DNA from: Siphonodentalium dalli
Lineage: Eukaryota; Mollusca; Scaphopoda; Gadilida; Siphonodentaliidae
Direction: 5' to 3'
Assembly (NCBI GenBank): GCA_032622095.1
Contig: CP136069.1
Location: forward strand, 8,138,036-8,202,035
Length of the DNA stretch: 64,000 bases
How positions within the stretch are numbered: the stretch's first letter is position 1; every line of letters begins with the position of its first letter. Shown piece after piece: positions 58,799 through 64,000 of this stretch. The notes beneath the pieces were generated by a model that was given only the letters and a program-made list of their open reading frames with translations, had not been told where the DNA came from and did no database searches. The position numbers were made by a program, and so were the translations under genes.

Positions 58799-58836
<38 letters not shown>
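57918..58836 (+). mobile_element. tRNA-derived SINE, split by a TTAA element
   Basis: The head has an A-box-like TGGTCTGGTGGTTAGCGTG and, after the insertion, a B-box-like GGGTTCGCAGC, as in a tRNA promoter. The body ends CGCTATATAAAACTGGTC followed by an (ATT)n tail at 58799-58836. Without the 475-bp insertion it is about 440 bp. A flanking duplication was not identified. Confidence 0.72.
57968..58442. mobile_element. TTAA MITE family P2, inserted in the SINE
   Basis: TTAA at 57964-57967 and 58443-58446. The termini CTCTTTGAGTGCCAGG and CCCTTTGAGTGCCAGG (other strand) are inverted and differ from P1 and P3 after the first six bases. One palindromic cassette at about 58326-58397. An A-run and T-run at 58027-58077. 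The SINE A and B boxes fall on either side. Confidence 0.85.
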
Positions 58837-59035
58837 GAACCCTGAGGTTCATGACGAGAGCTGCGCTGGTGCAGCATTAAAGACCCTGTGCCAGTGCATT
58901 CTCTTACATATGCGAGTCTACCATGTGGAGCCTTGCATATATAAGATAATGCACTGGCTAACAAGGTCAAGGTAAATATTGTTAGGCATTGGCACAGGGT
59001 TTTCGCAAAAATTCAGGGCACCAGTCATGAAAGGG
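58837..59035 (+). mobile_element. TTAA MITE family P3, copy next to the SINE tail
   Basis: The left end TTCATGACGAGAGCTGCGC is diverged and the right end CCAGTCATGAAAGGG is followed by TTAA at 59036-59039. One full cassette (58889-58957) and a remnant. Confidence 0.6.
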
Positions 59036-59039
59036 TTAA

Positions 59040-59395
59040 AGATCCTGTGCCAGTTCATTCTCTTATAAATGTGAGTCTCCCATAACAAGGCTTACAAGGT
59101 CAGGGTAAATATTGTTAGAATGTTTTCTCTTATATATGCGAGTCTCCCATAGGAAGCCTCACATATATAAGAGAATGCACTGGCTTACAAGGTCGGGGTA
59201 AATATTGTGAGGATGTATTCTCTTATATATACAAGTCTCGGGAAGCCTCACATATATAAGAGAATGCACTGACTTACAAGGTCAAGGTAAATATTGTTTG
59301 GCCAATGTATTGGCCTATGGGCGACTCGCATATATAAGAGAATGCATTGGCACAGGGTTTTCGCAAAATTTCAGGAAGCTCCAGTCATTAAAGGG
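59040..59395 (+). mobile_element. P3-related element with four cassette copies
   Basis: Directly follows the previous element. Degenerate palindromic cassettes at about 59050, 59125-59182, 59215-59270 and 59305-59352 are separated by AAGGTCAAGGTAAATATTG. The right end CCAGTCATTAAAGGG is P3-like. It looks like a local multiplication of the cassette. Confidence 0.6.
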
Positions 59396-59656
59396 TAAAT
59401 CATATCATAGATGTAGTTAATGCAGACAATCTATGGTATATAAAATCAATTTTGAATAAGTTTCCCCCAACTGTCATTGTGATTCAAAACCAGGCGTACA
59501 CCTTTGAAGTAATATATCGATATGGTTTGATGCAGGCATATGCACAAGTCGATACACATGCCTCCGTACATATACTTCTTGCATTAAATGCCCGTATATT
59601 GTGCATAGTGGGGGTTTATCATGCAAGCACACCAGGAACAATACAGTCAATGGGTT
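59396..59656. other. Unassigned DNA
   Basis: An 80-codon + frame at 59452-59694 runs into the next MITE. No splice support. Confidence 0.3.
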
Positions 59657-59910
59657 CAAGCGTTGAAATAGCGTGTCTGTCATTTGCAGAATGAGGTTCC
59701 CAGAGGGTGAATTTAGTGATGCTACCCCGCATAGCGGGCTAGCATCACCAAAATCACCCTCTGGGGACCTCATTCTGCTTACACCTTAGCAGAATGAGGT
59801 TCCCAGGGGGTGAATTTTGTGATGCTAGCCTGCTATGCGGGGTAGCATCACTAAATTCACCCTCTGAGGACCTCATTCTGCAAATGACAGACACCCTATT
59901 TCAAGGCTTG
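59657..59910. mobile_element. hAT-like MITE, copy 7, 8-bp TSD AATGGGTT
   Basis: Flanked by AATGGGTT at 59649-59656 and 59911-59918. Termini CAAGCGTTGAAATAG and, on the other strand, CAAGCCTTGAAATAG. Two ~100-bp palindromes are separated only by TTACACCTT. This is the short form of the family. Confidence 0.88.
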
Positions 59911-59918
59911 AATGGGTT

Positions 59919-60544
59919 CCTTTTGTTGTCGACCTTTTTACGTTGAGGTTTTGTGTTTTCTTTTCATGTTAATGGACTTATTCAACTCTTTGATGGAGTC
60001 TGTCATTTATTGATGCGACTGATGGATGAATGTCAATTCTTAGTATGCTCAAACAATGACTTCACCCTCTGTATAATTATGACGGCAACAAAACAAATAT
60101 TTTCTCCTCTTTTATATAAATTTTCAGTTATTGATCTTTTATGCCATTGATATAAACTTTGCAGTTGGCTGATGCACAATAATATTAATCCATTTTTAGT
60201 CCATTTTAATGTCTCGGCTCTATGAAAGTGTATATAGTGTGTGACTGAATAATTATTACCCCCTTTGTTAGGCATGCACACCTTTAAATCATTCTGTAGC
60301 TGTTTCAGCTGAACTCAGCAAAGTGTGTATACTGCAGACACTCCTCATAAGTGTAAATGCCTCAACACGCAGGGGGGGGGAACCTTTTTTTCCAGGCACG
60401 TATGCTGGGGTGGGTGGGTGGTCGATGGGACCAACAAACAATTTTTTCCGCAACTCAAATTTGTTTTTTCTTGCATGTCTTTTTGACTGTTTTTGCAATG
60501 AGTTTGGCTTGAAACACCTTAGAATGTCAATATTAACATAAATG
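59919..60544. other. Unassigned DNA with G-rich stretch
   Basis: 60370-60425 has G-runs with GGGGTGGGTGGGTGG, a possible G-quadruplex former on the + strand. No gene recognised. Confidence 0.35.
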
Positions 60545-60715
60545 AAAAATTTCATGATGATCAGACAAAAAGTATAGCCTGAAGCCCATGCTAATTAATG
60601 GATTGAATTTTGAAATCCAAGATGGCCACTGGCAGCCATGTTTTTTTGGCCGAATGACCCCAAATTGACTCGTTCCTATTTACATGTCAATGTTAACATC
60701 CATGGCAAATAGTAT
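60545..60715 (-). repeat. Single ~160-bp pearl-type core unit, inverted
   Basis: GATGGCCACTGGCAGCCATG, TGGCCGAATGACCCC and TTACATGTCAATGTTAACAT match the core unit of the 38-45.7-kb array on the opposite strand. It stands alone without flanks. Confidence 0.72.
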
Positions 60716-61066
60716 GCACAGAAATTCATATAAAGCTGTTTACAGTGAATTCCCCCCCCCCCCGCAAATCTCTGTTTTAGTGTTAAAAGGTGGGTGGGTG
60801 TCCAAAAATGGTCGGGGGGGAAAACTGCCGAAAACGGAAAAAAATTTGGACTCGGGTTGGGTGGGTCCCAACAAGGGTCGAAAGGAAAAACTCAGCATAC
60901 ATGCCTGAAATTTTTTTCGACCCCCCCCCCCCCCTCTTTCGCAACATGTACATATTCTTTAAGGTTGGATGTTGATGAGCTTGCTCGCTGGGATATCCCC
61001 TAACCCCCTCACCTCCCTGAAAGATGAAAACAAATTAACAGAGAGGGGTGAATGCTGCATCACCAG
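60716..61066. other. C- and G-rich low-complexity stretch
   Basis: C-runs at 60752-60765 and 60920-60935 and GGTGGGTGGGTG at 60791 lie in unassigned DNA. Confidence 0.45.
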
Positions 61067-61070
61067 TTAA

Positions 61071-61333
61071 CTCGTTTCATGACGGGAGCTGTGCTGGTGC
61101 AGCTTTAAAGATCCTGTGCCAGTGTATCCGTTTATATATGTGAGTCTCCCATAGGGAGCTTCGCATATACAAGATAATGCAGTGGCAGGCTTACCAGGTC
61201 AAGGTAAATATTTTAAAAATAAGAATGAATTCTCTTATATATGCCAGGTTACCTATGGGAGACTCGAATCTATAAGATAATGCATTGGAACATGGTTTTC
61301 GCAAAATTTCAGGATGCTCCAGTCATGAAAGGG
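61071..61333 (+). mobile_element. TTAA MITE family P3, short complete copy
   Basis: TTAA at 61067-61070 and 61334-61337. Termini CTCGTTTCATGACGGGAGC and CCCTTTCATGACTGGAGC (other strand). Two degenerate cassettes at about 61115-61190 and 61225-61292. Best-bounded P3 copy. Confidence 0.82.
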
Positions 61334-61375
61334 TTAACATCATCAGAACAGTGGACAAAATGAAGCCTTGAAATA

Positions 61376-61489
61376 CAGTAATGCCCTAAATAATCGACTC
61401 CTTTTAACCACAGCAGAATTATGGGTAATTTTTCAGGATTTAGTCGGAAATATGGCTTGTTAAGAAGTCGATTACTTAGAGCATTACTG
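61376..61489. mobile_element. Fold-back MITE, family T, copy 8 (shortened)
   Basis: TA on both sides of CAGTAATGCCC...GAGCATTACTG. Most of one arm is missing. Confidence 0.75.
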
Positions 61490-61494
61490 TAGGA

Positions 61495-61785
61495 TAAGAT
61501 TGAAGTTCCCCAGTTGAAGTTGGTGATGTTCATCTATTAGTCTCCTTGATTAGGCATTTTATCTTCTGCAAATTAGGTGATATAGAAACCGAACAGAAGG
61601 GAAAGTGTCCTAAAAACAATGCTCATTTGAGTCTATAGATACTTCACAGAAGATGAGGCCCAAGCAGAATGAGGTCCCCAGATGGTGAATTTAGTGACAC
61701 TACATGTAGCTTGCTGTGGTGGATAGCATCACTAAATTCACCCTCTGTGGACCTAATTCTGCAAATGATAGACATAATTTTGAGT
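61495..61785. mobile_element. hAT-like MITE family, fragment
   Basis: Contains part of the middle region (GAAGTTCCCCAGTTGAAG) and one ~100-bp palindrome around GAATGAGGTCCCCAGATGG. Termini are not preserved. Confidence 0.6.
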
Positions 61786-62139
61786 ATTCTCTATTCTTTT
61801 GAACTACCAGTATATTCATATGAACAGCCTTTGTTAATTGGATACCACATCTTATTTGTGTAATAATGCACTAACTCACGATCCACCTAATCTGTGCTAC
61901 CTTTTGTTTAGAACAGATTGGATTCGCTTAATAACAGAATAGTAATATCATTTAATAAAATCTTCATGACGAGAAATAAATTCTTAAGCTTAGGGTTCCA
62001 GTTTGAAACCGTATTGAGTTTCAGCTAAATGACTTGTAATCAGGCGATGAAATCTATTGTCACATTTTGCATATCAGATAGTTCCGTGATCGATGCTAAG
62101 ATTTTGTTTGTACACCCATTACATACAGCAATGCCATTG
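61786..62139. other. Unassigned AT-rich DNA
   Basis: Nothing recognised. Confidence 0.3.
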
Positions 62140-62242
62140 GAGCTTTCCGATGAATGGCAACAAGCCATATTTCCGACTAATTTCTGAAAAGTTAACCATA
62201 ATTCTGCTGTGGTTAAGGAGTCCATTATTTAGGGCATTACTG
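62140..62242. mobile_element. Fold-back MITE, family T, copy 9 (right half)
   Basis: Starts at the fold centre (GAGCTTTCCGATGAATGGC) and ends GGGCATTACTG before TA. Confidence 0.78.
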
Positions 62243-62270
62243 TATGTCGTTCTACTTGCCAAAGGGTTAA

Positions 62271-62662
62271 CCCTTTACCCAACAAACCGGCCAAAACCGG
62301 CCAAATAAAGCTTCAACAGCCTAAAATATCTTCGGTCTGTCTCAATAGAACCATACACATATGGATATCATTGGAACCGGCTCCTTGACCACATTGTGAT
62401 AGTTACAGTTATGCCCTGTGCCAATGCATTCTCTTATATATGCGAGTCGACCATAGGTCGCCTCGCATATATAAGAGAATGCATTGGCCTAAAAAAAATC
62501 TTTTTTTAACACTTTTTACCATTTTTTCTTACATTCTTTAACAATTTTATAATTTGTAATGTGTTAAGCCAATGCATTCTCTTATATATGCGAGGCGACC
62601 TATGGTCGACTCGCATATATAAGAGAATGCATTGGCACAGGGCCGTTCTGTTGGGTAAAGGG
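62271..62662 (-). mobile_element. TTAA MITE family P1, copy E
   Basis: TTAA at 62267-62270 and 62663-62666. Same orientation as copy D and nearly identical to it. The bases before it read AAAGGG TTAA, like the end of another P1/P3 element, so it may have entered at an older element's edge. Confidence 0.88.
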
Positions 62663-62666
62663 TTAA

Positions 62667-63004
62667 AGGAGAGACCCCTCGTGTCTTTATTCCACTAAGC
62701 TGCTCACTGCTGCTAATTTTACTTCCCTGTTTCTGAATGAATTATATTATATTGTCACAGACTCTGCATGAAATAGTGTGAATACATTGCTCGATTACAT
62801 TGTTTGATTACATTGTTCGATTACATTGTTCGATTACATTGTTCGTATTGTTCTCTGGAGACTCCTAACTTCATGGATTGTTTGTTTATGTCTGTGAATA
62901 ATTAATCCTGTCTGTCTTTCTGAATCAAATCAAAGGTCGTTGTTTTAAGATAAAACTTATCAGGGGAGATTCCATTCATTACTCTGAGCAGGAACAATAC
63001 TTAA
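62667..63004. other. Unassigned DNA with a short GTTCGATTACATT repeat
   Basis: Four 14-bp units of TTGTTCGATTACAT type lie at 62786-62843. Nothing else. Confidence 0.4.
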
Positions 63005-63118
63005 AATAGTGTGTCTGTCATTTTCAGAATGTTTTCCTCAGAGGGTGAATCCTCACAGCGTGGGATAGCATCACCAAATTCACCCTCTAGGAACCACATT
63101 CTGTTTAGGCCTTATATT
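63005..63118. mobile_element. hAT-like MITE family, fragment
   Basis: AAATAGTGTGTCTGTCATT and the CACCAAATTCACCCTCTAGG half-palindrome are family sequence. The termini are diverged. Confidence 0.58.
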
Positions 63119-63142
63119 CTGGGAAGTATCTGTAGTCATTGT

Positions 63143-64000
63143 TAGCTCAACTTACTTTGTAAGTTTGAGCTATTGCCATGGGTTGGCGTCCGTCGTCCAT
63201 GTGTCTGTGCGTCCGTGTGTCCGTCAACAATTTCCTTTGGCGCGGGCTACAGATCGTACCTTTGGTATGATCTTTATGAAATTTGTCATGAATGTTGACA
63301 TTGACATGTAGATGGGAACGAGTCATTTTGGGGTCATTCGGCCAAAAAACATGGCCGCTGGTGGCCATCTTGGATTTTAAAATTAAATCCATTGGCACGG
63401 TCTACAGGTAGTACTGTTCGTTTGATCATCATGAAATTTGTCATGGATGTTAATATTGACATGTAGATGGGAACAAGTCATTTTGGGGTCGTTTTGTCAG
63501 AAAACATGGCCGCCAGCAGCCATTTTGGATTTTACTCTTCGCATGACTAAATCCTTTGGCGCGGGCTGCAGGTCGTAGCTTTAGTCGGATCTTCATGAAA
63601 TTGTCATGGATGTTAACAATGACATGTAGATGGGAACGAGTCATTTTGGGGTCGCACAGCCAAAAAACATTGCCGCCAGCAGCCATCTTGGATTTTACTC
63701 TTTGCATGACTAAATCCTTTGGCGTGGGCTACAGGTCGTAGCTTTGCCATTGGTCTGATCTTCATGAAATTTGTCATGGATGTTAACAATGACATGTAGA
63801 TGGGAACGAGTCATTTTGGGGTCATTCGGTCAAAAAACATGGCCACCAGCAGCCATCTTGGATTTTACTCTTTGCATGACTAAATCCTTTGGCACAGCTA
63901 CATGTAGGTTAGACATTTCAATTAGCACCTTTCCGATTCCTCCATTTACTGTCAACCATTAAATTATTCCCTTACCTAAGTTGAGCTACAGTGTCATTGA
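63143..64000 (+). repeat. Pearl-like repeat, same subfamily as 38-45.7 kb, cut by window end
   Basis: TAGCTCAACTTACTTTGTAAG begins the left-flank hairpin, followed by TTGGCGTCCGTCGTCC, four core units and the right flank TTGAGCTACAGTGTCATTG at 63980-64000. With four units it is the plain form of the repeat that has about 45 units at 38.2-45.7 kb. Confidence 0.82.

Noticed and set aside
60370-60935. G- and C-runs as a telomere-like or regulatory quadruplex region
   Set aside because: The runs are irregular mononucleotide tracts without a telomere repeat. They are recorded only as low-complexity DNA.

Overview
The window is nuclear DNA of a marine invertebrate, most likely a lophotrochozoan. 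I lean to a mollusc, and a bivalve fits best. The reasons are inference: repeats built from ~160-bp core units between fixed flanks resemble the bivalve 'pearl' type, there is an (ATT)n-tailed tRNA SINE, there are several TTAA-bounded MITE families, and there is a degraded copy of a large multi-copy gene family I remember from marine invertebrate genomes. A brachiopod or an amphioxus is not excluded. I see no rRNA gene, intact tRNA gene, CRISPR array or bacterial-style operon.

Host genes are almost absent. The best candidate is on the + strand in the first 10 kb: a 165-bp internal exon at 5663-5827 with good splice signals, and a cysteine-rich stretch at 9740-9957 whose phase would fit it. 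Other possible short first exons lie at 610-741, 3992-4012, 51738-51830 and 55891-55970. The only long coding-like unit, 52111-55830 on the minus strand, is a broken copy of that multi-copy family, split by a small repeat.

Everything else is repeats, many nested so that the order of events can be read. 0-10 kb: MITEs, palindromes and a pearl-like repeat. 10.9-11.9 kb: a Mutator-like MITE inside another repeat. 12.9-23.2 kb: a stack in which a TTAA-bounded element (family X) is split by a GC-rich modular composite and then by a short LTR element, one LTR of which is itself split by a 3.9-kb TTAA-bounded element carrying a 2.1-kb cluster of CTTAAG palindromes. 23.9-28.8 kb: a 31-bp minisatellite. 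29-35 kb: MITEs, a 38-bp minisatellite and a duplicated palindromic segment. 35.8-38.0 kb: a second GC-rich composite. 38.2-45.7 kb: a 7.5-kb array of ~160-bp units with 3-mer and 4-mer higher-order structure. 46.5-49.2 kb: a 45-bp minisatellite interrupted by a TTAA MITE. 49-52 kb: mostly unassigned. 56-64 kb: MITEs, a SINE split by a TTAA element, and the start of another pearl-like repeat that runs off the end.

The main result is a set of MITE families whose target duplications can be read directly: P1 (TTAA, five copies), P2 and P3 (TTAA), a hAT-like family (8 bp, three copies with perfect duplications), a Mutator-like copy (9 bp) and a fold-back Tc1/mariner-like family (TA, nine copies). 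P1, P2 and P3 have different termini but carry the same ~70-bp palindromic cassette, which occurs about 21 times.
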